From positions 3,188-14,525 of the forward strand of contig DCIC01000143.1 in the NCBI GenBank assembly GCA_002315825.1: a stretch of 11,338 nucleotides of DNA, given 5' to 3'. The position numbers and the translations under genes were made by a program. A model generated the notes under the pieces. The model did not search any database. It was given only the letters and a program-made list of their open reading frames with translations, and was not told where the DNA came from. The number at the start of each line of letters is the position of its first letter. Position 1 is the first letter of the stretch. This DNA is from Bacteroidales bacterium UBA1736 (GTDB taxonomy: Bacteria > Bacteroidota > Bacteroidia > Bacteroidales > UBA932). Shown in pieces: positions 1 through 6,955 of this stretch.

Positions 1-1404
1 CGTCCGTTCCTCCTCACCGCAGAAGAAGCCGCAGGTGCACCCGAGGGAGTCAAGTACGTGGATGGGAAAGCAAACGTCAAGGACTACAAGTATGCCCTTG
101 CCATCTCTGTTGACGACTGTACAGGTTGCGGCAACTGCGTTGACGTATGTCTTTCCAAGGAGAAATCCATCACAATGGCAGACTACCAGGAGCATAAAGA
201 CGAGCAGGCTGCATACGACTGGCTCAACAACAAGATCGGTTACAAGAATGTTGTGGACAAGAAGGCCAATATGAAGAACGCACAGTTCGCCCAGCCTCTG
301 TTCGAGTTCAGCGGTGCCTGCGCAGGTTGCGGTGAGACTCCTTATATCAAAAACATCACCCAGCTCTTCGGTGACCATATGATGATTGCAAATGCTACCG
401 GTTGTTCATCAATCTACAGTGCCGCATTCCCTTCATCACCGTATTGCAAAGACGCAGCAGGTCACGGTCCCGCTTGGCAGAACTCTCTCTTTGAGGATTT
501 CTGCGAATTCGGTCTCGGTATGCACCTCGGTTCAGACCGCATCCGTGAGACAGTAGCCTCACTTATGAGCAAAGGCCTCGAATGCGAGAAATGCTCTCCC
601 GAAATGAAGACACTTTTCCAGCAATGGCTTGACAACAGGAACAACTATAATGTAACCCGTGAGGTCTGCGACAAGCTCGTTCCTATGATGGAAGCCTGTG
701 GTTGCGACACTTGCAAGTCCATTCTCAATCTCAAGAATTACATTCCGGCACGCAGTCAGTGGATCTTCGGTGGAGACGGTGCCAGCTATGATATCGGCTA
801 CGGTGGACTCGACCACGTGCTTGCATCAGGAGAGAATGTAAATATCCTTGTTCTTGACACAGAGGTTTACTCCAATACCGGAGGTCAGTCATCCAAGTCA
901 ACACCTGTAGGTGCAATTGCCAAGTTTGCCGCCAGCGGTAAGAAGATACGCAAGAAAGACCTTGGAATGATGGCGATAAGCTACGGCTACGTTTATGTTG
1001 CTCAGGTAGCAATGGGAGCCAGCCCTGTCCAGTATATGAATGTCATCAAGGAAGCTGAGGCATATGATGGACCATCTCTGATCATAGCTTACTCACCCTG
1101 TATCAACCACGGTCTTAAAGCAGGTATGGGTCTTAGTCAGAAAGAGGAGAAACTCGCAGTCGATTGCGGATACTGGCATCTGTATCATTACAACCCCGCT
1201 CTTGAAGCAGAAGGGAAGAATCCATTCTCTCTCGACAGCAAAGAGCCCGACTGGAGCAAGTTCCAGGACTTCCTCAAGGGTGAGGTACGTTTCGCATCTC
1301 TCTACAAGCTCTTCCCCGATCAGGCAGAAGAACTTCTCCAGAAGACTGAAGAATTCGCAAAGCTTCGTCTCGGCACTTACAAACGTCTTGCCGGTAAAGA
1401 ATAA
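1..1404 (+). CDS. nifJ: Pyruvate:ferredoxin (flavodoxin) oxidoreductase, C-terminal part (5' end outside window)
   Basis: Catalyses pyruvate + CoA + oxidised ferredoxin to acetyl-CoA + CO2 + reduced ferredoxin in the cytoplasm of anaerobes. The frame is open from base 1, giving 467 visible residues of a family usually near 1,180. Visible residues 40-50 hold a [4Fe-4S] motif, CTGCGNCVDVC. Cysteines 107, 110, 135 and 367 match the ligands of the thiamine-proximal cluster; the 25-residue gap between 110 and 135 and the context YSPCINHG fit structurally known PFORs. Thiamine diphosphate/Mg binding is shown by GDG (Asp259) through NTGGQ (292-296). The GDG is followed by ASYDIG rather than the usual WAYDIG. 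A cysteine-rich stretch (Cys195, 198, 223, 233, 235, 238) lies between the cluster ligands and the thiamine motif. The stop TAA overlaps the start of the next gene by one base. Identity is secure; the partner ferredoxin is inferred. Confidence 0.97.
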   Translation, partial: RPFLLTAEEAAGAPEGVKYVDGKANVKDYKYALAISVDDCTGCGNCVDVCLSKEKSITMADYQEHKDEQAAYDWLNNKIGYKNVVDKKANMKNAQFAQPLFEFSGACAGCGETPYIKNITQLFGDHMMIANATGCSSIYSAAFPSSPYCKDAAGHGPAWQNSLFEDFCEFGLGMHLGSDRIRETVASLMSKGLECEKCSPEMKTLFQQWLDNRNNYNVTREVCDKLVPMMEACGCDTCKSILNLKNYIPARSQWIFGGDGASYDIGYGGLDHVLASGENVNILVLDTEVYSNTGGQSSKSTPVGAIAKFAASGKKIRKKDLGMMAISYGYVYVAQVAMGASPVQYMNVIKEAEAYDGPSLIIAYSPCINHGLKAGMGLSQKEEKLAVDCGYWHLYHYNPALEAEGKNPFSLDSKEPDWSKFQDFLKGEVRFASLYKLFPDQAEELLQKTEEFAKLRLGTYKRLAGKE

Positions 1405-1748
1405 TGCTTGAAGACTTCAGACTGAAGGTTTTCGTGAAAGTAGCCGAGTTCGGAAGCTTTACAAAAGCTGCGTCCGAGCTCGGCGTTTCACAACCTGCGA
1501 TCAGCCAGAATATCGCAGAGATTGAGCGTCAGACAGGTGCGCGCCTGTTTGAGAGAGGTCGCGGCAACGTTGTCCTGACCGATGCAGGCAGAACATTCAA
1601 ATCCTTCGCTGACAAAATCATTAAAAACTACGAAGACCTCGATGCTGTATTCAACAACTACGAGGCCTTCGCAGATATTATCAGGGATGCTGAAAAAATC
1701 TCAGCCAATCCCCTCTATGATTTCGCAAAAAGAAATCTTCTAAAGTGA
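1404..1748 (+). CDS. HTH-only LysR-type DNA-binding protein
   Basis: This 114-residue protein matches only the N-terminal DNA-binding part of LysR-type regulators. A winged helix-turn-helix spans about residues 5-63, with the diagnostic run SFTKAASELGVSQPAISQNI (18-37), then RLFER (47-51) and LTDAGR (58-63). A helix follows, like the LysR linker/dimerisation helix (about 64-95), and about 20 further residues end the protein. The roughly 200-residue effector-binding domain is absent, and the minus strand downstream is fully used by galM, so nothing of it remains. The start ATG overlaps the nifJ stop as TAATG, which suggests translational coupling, so it is probably made together with PFOR. It can be expected to bind DNA as a dimer, but the usual effector control cannot apply. 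It could be a bona fide small family or a relic; the intact frame and conserved helix favour a working protein. Target genes are unknown. Confidence 0.82.
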   Translation: MLEDFRLKVFVKVAEFGSFTKAASELGVSQPAISQNIAEIERQTGARLFERGRGNVVLTDAGRTFKSFADKIIKNYEDLDAVFNNYEAFADIIRDAEKISANPLYDFAKRNLLK

Positions 1749-2894
1749 CTATTTCACGCTGAAAGCGTAGATAGTAGTACTCTCAAACTTCTCCCCGGGA
1801 CGAAGAACGGTGCTGGGGAAATCAGGATGATTGGGAGAATCGGGATAATGCTGAGTCTCAAGGCAGATTGCACTGCGATGAGGATAGACAACACCCTTCT
1901 TTCCGCTTACGGTGCCATCAAGGAAATTTCCACAATAGACCTGGATTCCGGGCTGGTCAGTATAAACTGAAAGCACAATGCCGGATGCATCGCTTGATAC
2001 ACAAGCCGCAAGTTTGGTCAAATCACCACCAGCATTGAGAACCCAGTTGTGATCATATCCGCGTCCATATATAATAGGTGTGTACTCAGGATCATTGATT
2101 CCCTCGCTGATGAGCTTAGGCTGACGGAAGTCCATAGGAGTATTCTCTACTGAAGCCAATTCTCCTGTAGGGATGAGAGTATCATCGGTAGGTGTGAATG
2201 TGTCAGCGTCAATCATAAGAGTGTATGTTTCGCAAACAGAATTGGCCGGGTCACCGTCAAGATTGAAATACGAATGATTGGTAGGATTGATGACAGTAGG
2301 AGCATCGGTCTGAGCCTCATACTTGATAGCGAGCTTATTGTCGGCACTGAGAGTATAAGTCACAGCATAATTGACAGTCCCGGGGAAACCGGCCTCCATA
2401 TCATCTGAAACATAAGAGAGCTTGATGTGAGATGCATCAGCCTCATCAACTTTGAATATTACTGTATGCCAGCCATTGGGCCCGCCGTGGAGACAATGAC
2501 CGTTATTGTTCTTCGGAAGGGAATATGTATTACCATCAAGGGTGAATGAACCATTAGCGATTCTGTTGCCGTAACGTCCGATAGTAGCTCCGAAATTAGA
2601 GTCAACGGTCAGATAATCATTTACATTATCGAAGCCGAGGACAATATCTCTGAACCCTCCATCCTTGTCGGCGGCCATAATTGAGACAATCCTGGCACCA
2701 ACGTTGGTAACACATACTTCCATCCCATTGTCATTGGTGAGGACATAAAGATCAGTCTGTTTATCTCCCTGCACTGACTGGAAGGCAACAGGATCAATTC
2801 CGGACTTGGTCAGAGCGGGTTCACCCGACGTGCTGGCGCAAGACATAACGGCAGCTCCAAAAGCGGCTGCAGCAATAATTCTATAAGCTTTCAT
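1749..2894 (-). CDS. galM: Aldose 1-epimerase (galactose mutarotase), predicted lipoprotein
   Basis: Interconverts alpha and beta anomers of galactose and related aldoses, feeding the Leloir pathway. The protein has 381 residues, about 40 more than cytoplasmic GalM because of the N-terminal export signal. The N-terminus carries a hydrophobic signal ending in VMSC (Cys19), a plausible lipobox, so I infer anchoring in an envelope membrane, facing the periplasm or surface. Catalytic-site motifs are intact: GRYGNRI (106-112), LHGG with His136, NPTNHSYFNL with His207, DHNW with Asp281 and CLETQHYPDSPN with Glu346. Their spacing closely follows Lactococcus GalM (His96, His170, Asp243, Glu304). The stop codon directly abuts the convergent LysR-like gene with no spacer. 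Upstream lies the ferredoxin gene on the same strand, with a terminator hairpin between. No own promoter is visible, so expression may depend on read-through. The family call is firm; substrate range is not known. Confidence 0.93.
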   Translation of the reverse strand: MKAYRIIAAAAFGAAVMSCASTSGEPALTKSGIDPVAFQSVQGDKQTDLYVLTNDNGMEVCVTNVGARIVSIMAADKDGGFRDIVLGFDNVNDYLTVDSNFGATIGRYGNRIANGSFTLDGNTYSLPKNNNGHCLHGGPNGWHTVIFKVDEADASHIKLSYVSDDMEAGFPGTVNYAVTYTLSADNKLAIKYEAQTDAPTVINPTNHSYFNLDGDPANSVCETYTLMIDADTFTPTDDTLIPTGELASVENTPMDFRQPKLISEGINDPEYTPIIYGRGYDHNWVLNAGGDLTKLAACVSSDASGIVLSVYTDQPGIQVYCGNFLDGTVSGKKGVVYPHRSAICLETQHYPDSPNHPDFPSTVLRPGEKFESTTIYAFSVK

Positions 2895-2898
2895 CTTT

Positions 2899-2930
2899 GA
2901 AAAAAATAAAAGCCGACCAAAGGGTCAGCT
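2899..2930 (-). terminator. Intrinsic terminator between the ferredoxin gene and galM
   Basis: Read on the minus strand, AGCTGACC - CTTT - GGTCGGCT forms an 8-bp stem (one G-T/G-U pair) with a 4-base loop at 2911-2930. It is followed at once by the T-rich run TTTTATTTTTTTC (2910-2898). It begins 22 bp after the ferredoxin stop and the T-run ends only 3 bases before the galM start codon, so the galM translation-start region lies within the terminator tail. Confidence 0.75.
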
Positions 2931-2952
2931 ATGTTGAATAAAGTAAATATCC

Positions 2953-3126
2953 TTAGTCAGCCATCGAGATGGAACCTGTGGGGCAAGCATCTTCGCAAGC
3001 GCCGCAATCAATACAAACATTAGGGTCAACTGAATAAACATCTCCCTCAGCGATAGCTCCTGAAGGGCATTCGGCCTGACAAGCACCACAAGCTATACAG
3101 GTCTCCGGATTAATTTTATGTGCCAT
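2953..3126 (-). CDS. 2[4Fe-4S] clostridial-type ferredoxin
   Basis: A small electron carrier of 57 residues that begins MAHKINPETCIACGACQAEC. Two classical cluster motifs are complete: CIACGACQAECP (Cys10, 13, 16, 20) and CIDCGACEDACP (Cys38, 41, 44, 48). Each has the C-x2-C-x2-C-x3-C-P form that supplies three ligands to one cluster and the fourth to the other. Length and the internal two-fold repeat are typical of low-potential bacterial ferredoxins. It is the natural acceptor type for PFOR, whose gene lies 1.5 kb away, although that pairing is inferred. A good Bacteroidota promoter lies upstream (3182-3212), implying an untranslated leader near 50 bases, and a terminator hairpin follows 22 bp after the stop. 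The gene is easily missed because of its size. The start ATG is chosen because it places the first cysteine at position 10, as usual for the family. Confidence 0.95.
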   Translation of the reverse strand: MAHKINPETCIACGACQAECPSGAIAEGDVYSVDPNVCIDCGACEDACPTGSISMAD

Positions 3127-3181
3127 ATCTTATAAAAATAATAGTTTTGGTAGTTATTTTGCAATGAAATCATTACAATTA

Positions 3182-3212
3182 CAAATGTAAGAGGTAAATT
3201 TGAATAATCAAA
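3182..3212 (-). promoter_or_regulatory. Promoter for the ferredoxin gene
   Basis: On the minus strand TTTG (3212-3209) is followed after 19 bp by TACATTTG (3189-3182). This matches the Bacteroidota sigma factor consensus TTTG - 19 to 21 bp - TAnnTTTG. The expected transcript start is near 3176, about 50 bases ahead of the ATG at 3126. Confidence 0.7.
3195..3202 (+). promoter_or_regulatory. Candidate -7 element for the DUF1573 gene
   Basis: TAAATTTG fits the Bacteroidota -7 consensus TAnnTTTG and lies 18 bp ahead of the ATG at 3221. No good TTTG is seen 19-21 bp upstream, so the site is weaker than the divergent one. The resulting leader would be only about 10-15 bases. It lies inside the spacer of the minus-strand ferredoxin promoter. 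Confidence 0.42.
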
Positions 3213-3220
3213 TCATTCCA

Positions 3221-4399
3221 ATGAAAAAAGCACTCTCCATACTACTTCTTCCACTTCTACTCCTTACTTCCAATCACAGGAGTGCCGCCCAGCAGAAATT
3301 TGAAAACACACTGGAGCTTGACAAGACCACCCACGATTTCGGTGACATTATGATAAGTGACGGGCCTGTCAACTGTGAATTCAACGTCAAAAACGTAAGC
3401 AACCAGCCGGTTGCCATATACAACGTCATCTCCTCCTGCGGCTGCACCAACGTGGAATGGACAAGGGAGCCAATCGCAGCAGGAAAAACCGGCAAAATCA
3501 AAGCGACATACAGCAATGATGAAGGAGGATATCCTTTTGACAAGACCCTGACTGCCTATGTCGCCGGGGTAAAACAACCCATAATCCTCAAATTAAGAGG
3601 AATTTCCCACGAAAAGAAGCTTCCCCTAAGCGAACTGTATCCCATCAGATTCGGTGATCTGGGCTTAAAGGAAGTCGAAATCAAGGCAGGCAATATGCAG
3701 CAGGGGCAACAGAAAAGCGGAGAATTTCAAGTAGCCAATCTGGGTAAATCTCAGCTCAGCCTGAGTTTCTCCAACATCTCAGAGGGCCTTTCAGTCTCCG
3801 TCTCCCCAAACCCCATCCCCGCAGGAAGCATTGCAAAAGTCAGCTACACAGTCAATTCAAGCCGCAAACTATGGGGCAAGAATTTCTACTACGCCACCCC
3901 TCAGATCAATGGCAAGTCCCAGAACGCAGTCATCACATCCCCGGAGCAGACAGCCAAAAAGCCCGCAGGGACTGAAGCCATACAAAGCGACCCCAACCCC
4001 AGACTCGGAGCGGGGAAGCCCCAGATTGGAATATGGGCCATAACAAAAGAGGATTTCTCAAGTTGGACCAAAGAGCAGAAAAATAAAGGATCCAACCTGT
4101 CATTTGAAAACAGCACATATAGTTTCGGGAAAGTGAAGGCCGGTACCACAATTGAAGCAGAATTCAAACTCACCAATACCGGTAAAAGCGAACTGATCAT
4201 TTACAAAGTCGATTCCGACAGCTCCAGAGCGACCACAACCATCGCTTCCAAGCTTGCCCCTTCTGCAAAGACCACCGTAAAGACCAGCATCAATACATCC
4301 GGAATGCAGAAAGGAGAAGTTCTCATCTTACTAACCTTGACAACCAATTCTCCGCTGCGCCCTCTTGTCAATCTGTACATCACAGGTTTCATTGACTAA
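3221..4399 (+). CDS. Secreted DUF1573 (Ig-like) domain protein, two DUF1573-like repeats
   Basis: Biochemical function unknown. The 392-residue protein begins with a signal peptide (MKK, then hydrophobic to about residue 16, likely cut after SAA near 23). The first DUF1573 domain (about 30-128) has the typical features THDFGDI (37-43), a beta-sandwich pattern, SSCGCT (71-76) and IAAGKTGKI. A middle region (about 140-225) looks like a second Ig-like sandwich (PNPIPAGSIAKVSYTV). After a Pro/Lys-rich linker (about 240-270), a third unit (about 293-392) repeats the DUF1573 plan (STYSFGKVKAGTTIEAEFKL) but lacks the CGC motif, with DSDSSR in its place. The protein is probably periplasmic or surface exposed. 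I chose ATG 3221 because the signal peptide starts cleanly there; an upstream in-frame TTG at 3200 lies in the promoter. It is 74 bp ahead of parE, which has its own promoter. Confidence 0.85.
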   Translation: MKKALSILLLPLLLLTSNHRSAAQQKFENTLELDKTTHDFGDIMISDGPVNCEFNVKNVSNQPVAIYNVISSCGCTNVEWTREPIAAGKTGKIKATYSNDEGGYPFDKTLTAYVAGVKQPIILKLRGISHEKKLPLSELYPIRFGDLGLKEVEIKAGNMQQGQQKSGEFQVANLGKSQLSLSFSNISEGLSVSVSPNPIPAGSIAKVSYTVNSSRKLWGKNFYYATPQINGKSQNAVITSPEQTAKKPAGTEAIQSDPNPRLGAGKPQIGIWAITKEDFSSWTKEQKNKGSNLSFENSTYSFGKVKAGTTIEAEFKLTNTGKSELIIYKVDSDSSRATTTIASKLAPSAKTTVKTSINTSGMQKGEVLILLTLTTNSPLRPLVNLYITGFID

Positions 4400-4442
4400 G
4401 AAGCTATTTTGAAATAATTTCTCAAAATCGAAAGGGTTTTTG

Positions 4443-4450
4443 TAAATTTG
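4443..4450 (+). promoter_or_regulatory. Candidate -7 element for the parE operon
   Basis: TAAATTTG matches TAnnTTTG and lies 23 bp ahead of the parE ATG. The -33 position has only a weak match (TTTC at 4418-4421, spacer 21 bp). It is the only promoter-like site seen for the three-gene unit 4474-9154. Confidence 0.5.
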
Positions 4451-4473
4451 TCGGAATTGATATTTACACAGAG

Positions 4474-6387
4474 ATGGCGGAGGATTTAGAGAAAAAAGCT
4501 GTATACGGTGACGAGCAAATCGTCACAATGGAGGGTATTGAACATATCAGGCTTCGCCCCGGTATGTATATCGGACGTCTTGGTGACGGAAGGAATCAGG
4601 GAGACGGTATCTATGTACTTCTCAAAGAGATAGTCGACAACTCCATTGACGAGTATGCAATGGGGCACGGTCGCCAGATACAGATTGATGTCAATGATGA
4701 GAAAGTTTGCGTCAGGGACTTCGGACGAGGTATTCCTCTGGACTCAGTAATAAAGGCCGTCAGCATTCTGAACACCGGAGGAAAGTTTGACGACAAAGCC
4801 TTCAAAAAATCCGTGGGGCTCAATGGCGTAGGTACAAAAGCCGTCAACGCCCTTTCTTCTTCCTTCTATGTGCGTTCTCACCGCGACGGAGAATGCTCCT
4901 GGGCTCACTTCGAGCGAGGGGTTCTGATCTCAAGCGGCAAAGACAGTACAAAGGAGAAGAACGGTACTCTGGTCGAGTTCGTTCCCGACAAACTGATGTT
5001 TGGAGAGTACCACTACAATCCCGACTTTGTAGAGACAATGGCCAAGAACTATTCGTTCCTGAAAAAAGGTCTCACGATAGTTCTCAACGGCACACACTAT
5101 AAATCCGAGAACGGCCTGCTGGATCTTGTCAACGAGAATCTTTCAGAAAAGCCTCTGTACTCCCCCATCCATCTGGAAGGAGAAGACATAGAAGTTGTCC
5201 TCACTCACAGCAACTCATACGGAGAGAATATCCAATCATTCGTCAATGGTCAGAACACCCGCGACGGCGGCACCCATCTGGCCGCATACCGAGAGGCAAT
5301 CGCCAAGACTCTCAAAGAGTTTTTCAAGAAAAACTATGAGCCTCAGGATTGCCGGCAGGGCATAGTCGGGGCCATAAGCATCCAGATCCAGGAGCCGACA
5401 TTCGAAGCCCAGACCAAGACCAAGCTAGGTTCCACATATATGTGGGAGAAACAGGAAAAAGATGAGCACGGGGCATTGAAGGTCAGCACCGGCCCTACCA
5501 TCAGAAACTTCGTCAACGATTTCGTCGCCAAGAATCTGGACAATTACCTGAGAATGCATATGGACATCGTCCCCACCATCGAGGAAAAGATCAAGGATTC
5601 CCAGAAAGAACGTGAGGAGATCTCCGGCATCCAGAAAAAGACAAGAGAGAAAAACAAAAAAGCGAACGTCTATAACAGAAAGCTCAGAGACTGCCGTTAT
5701 CACTACAATGACAAGATAACGGAGAAGACAGAGGAAGATATTGAGAAATCCTCCATCTTCATCACCGAGGGAGACTCCGCGAGCGGAACCATCACAAAGG
5801 TGAGAAACGCCAACAATCAGGCAGTGTTCAGTCTGCGTGGAAAGCCCATCAACTGTTATAAGGAGAGCCGCAAAAAAGTGGCGGAAAACGAAGAGCTCAA
5901 CCTTCTGATATCTGCTTTGGGCGTAGAGGAGGACCTTGACAATCTCAGATACAACAACATCATTGTGGCGACAGATGCCGATGATGACGGAATGCATATC
6001 AGGATGCTGGTATTGACCTTCCTTATGAAATACTACCCTGACCTTATCCGGCGCGGTCACGTTCACATTCTCCAGACCCCTCTGTTCAGAGTAAGGAACA
6101 AGAAAGAAACCCGATACTGTTATTCCCCCGAAGAAAAGGCGGCTGCGATCAGTGCCCTGAAGACAGGAGTGGAGATAACACGATTCAAAGGTCTCGGAGA
6201 GATTTCATCAAACGAATTCGTAGATTTTATCGGGGACAAGATGCGGCTGGACAATGTCAAGCTGGCTGACGAAGAGTCAATCGCAGACATTATGGAATTC
6301 TATATGGGAGAAAACACCATCGACAGACAGAATTTCATCCGCGAGAATCTGCGTTCCGAAGAAGAATTGGAAGACGTTAATATATGA
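4474..6387 (+). CDS. parE: DNA topoisomerase IV subunit B (type IIA topoisomerase ATPase subunit)
   Basis: ATPase subunit of topoisomerase IV, which separates replicated chromosomes with ParC. The protein has 637 residues, the normal length for ParE or short GyrB. The N-terminal GHKL ATPase domain shows RPGMYIG (28-34), KEIVDNSIDE with Glu52 and Asn56, DFGRGIP (82-88) and GLNGVGTKAVNALS (115-128). The transducer domain shows DCRQG (292-296) and QTKTKLG with Gln313 and Lys315. The TOPRIM domain has TEGDSASG with Glu432, RGKPIN (455-460), TDADDDGMHIR with Asp501, 503 and 505, and FKGLGE (571-576). All catalytic residues are present. I prefer ParE over GyrB because the KLGDG-like RLGDG and DGIYVLLKEIVDN context resembles Bacteroides topoisomerase IV; without the partner subunit gene this is not absolute. 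The stop overlaps the next start as ATGA, so the two genes are probably translationally coupled. Confidence 0.93.
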   Translation: MAEDLEKKAVYGDEQIVTMEGIEHIRLRPGMYIGRLGDGRNQGDGIYVLLKEIVDNSIDEYAMGHGRQIQIDVNDEKVCVRDFGRGIPLDSVIKAVSILNTGGKFDDKAFKKSVGLNGVGTKAVNALSSSFYVRSHRDGECSWAHFERGVLISSGKDSTKEKNGTLVEFVPDKLMFGEYHYNPDFVETMAKNYSFLKKGLTIVLNGTHYKSENGLLDLVNENLSEKPLYSPIHLEGEDIEVVLTHSNSYGENIQSFVNGQNTRDGGTHLAAYREAIAKTLKEFFKKNYEPQDCRQGIVGAISIQIQEPTFEAQTKTKLGSTYMWEKQEKDEHGALKVSTGPTIRNFVNDFVAKNLDNYLRMHMDIVPTIEEKIKDSQKEREEISGIQKKTREKNKKANVYNRKLRDCRYHYNDKITEKTEEDIEKSSIFITEGDSASGTITKVRNANNQAVFSLRGKPINCYKESRKKVAENEELNLLISALGVEEDLDNLRYNNIIVATDADDDGMHIRMLVLTFLMKYYPDLIRRGHVHILQTPLFRVRNKKETRYCYSPEEKAAAISALKTGVEITRFKGLGEISSNEFVDFIGDKMRLDNVKLADEESIADIMEFYMGENTIDRQNFIRENLRSEEELEDVNI

Positions 6388-6938
6388 GCCCTGCATTCAG
6401 CCGTTTCATCCTGACCAAGATATTGGGATGGAGTACCACAGCACCGGGAATAAGCGAGAAACACGTGGTGATTCTCGGTGTCCCCCACACCAGCATCTGG
6501 GATTTTCTGATTGGATATCTGTATTATAGGTCATACGGCGGCAAAATGAAGACAATGATTAAAAAAGAAGCCTTCTTCTGGCCGTTCAGTTGGATTCTGC
6601 GAAGTCTCGGAGGCTTTCCGGTGGACAGAAGCAATTCTACCTCACTTCTTGTCAGCCTGATTCGCGAGATGAACAACAGCGAGACCTTCCACCTTGTAAT
6701 CTGTCCCGAGGGCACTAGGAAAGCCGTCCACAAATGGAAAACAGGCTATCACACTATAGCCAGACAGACCGACAGCCCTGTCTATATGGGATATTTCGAC
6801 TGGGAGAAAAAGAGAGTGGGCATTGCCGGTCGGTTTGAGTTGACAGAAAATGCACGAGAAGACACCGACAGGCTCCAGGCCGAATACGAGAGGATGCATC
6901 TGCCCGCCAAGTTCCCTGAAAACTATACCACTAAATAA
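6384..6938 (+). CDS. PlsC-like (LPLAT superfamily) acyltransferase
   Basis: Probable glycerophospholipid or lysophospholipid acyltransferase acting at the inner face of the cytoplasmic membrane. The 184-residue protein has the family motifs in order: HTSIWD (His35 to Asp40, the catalytic H-x4-D), GGFPVDR (76-82) and CPEGTR (107-112), followed by SPVYMGYFDW (131-140). It is shorter than typical PlsC (about 240 residues) and has no clear N-terminal membrane helix, so it may associate peripherally. The true acceptor substrate is not shown by the sequence; 1-acylglycerol-3-phosphate is the textbook choice, but short members of this superfamily are often assigned only as acyltransferases. Its ATG overlaps the parE stop (ATGA), the sign of coupled translation. 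The stop lies 17 bp ahead of the outer-membrane barrel gene. Confidence 0.85.
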   Translation: MSPAFSRFILTKILGWSTTAPGISEKHVVILGVPHTSIWDFLIGYLYYRSYGGKMKTMIKKEAFFWPFSWILRSLGGFPVDRSNSTSLLVSLIREMNNSETFHLVICPEGTRKAVHKWKTGYHTIARQTDSPVYMGYFDWEKKRVGIAGRFELTENAREDTDRLQAEYERMHLPAKFPENYTTK

Positions 6939-6955
6939 AACACTTGCCTCGCCCA

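Noticed and set aside
1404..1748. A frameshifted full-length LysR gene
   Set aside because: No effector-domain sequence is seen downstream in any plus-strand frame; the region is coding galM on the other strand with all active-site residues intact.
3200..3220. Upstream TTG start for the DUF1573 protein (seven extra residues)
   Set aside because: The TTG lies inside the -7 promoter box, and the signal peptide begins properly at the ATG at 3221.
4407..4427. A/T-rich imperfect inverted repeat after the DUF1573 gene, considered as a terminator
   Set aside because: The stem is almost only A-T pairs with a bulge and is not followed directly by a T-run.
5425..6066. Open frame of 213 codons on the minus strand inside parE
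   Set aside because: It lies opposite the TOPRIM region of an intact parE and has no recognisable domain.
6944..6955. TTG start for the outer-membrane protein (four extra residues)
   Set aside because: The ATG at 6956 gives a standard MKK signal peptide start; the extra residues add nothing recognisable.
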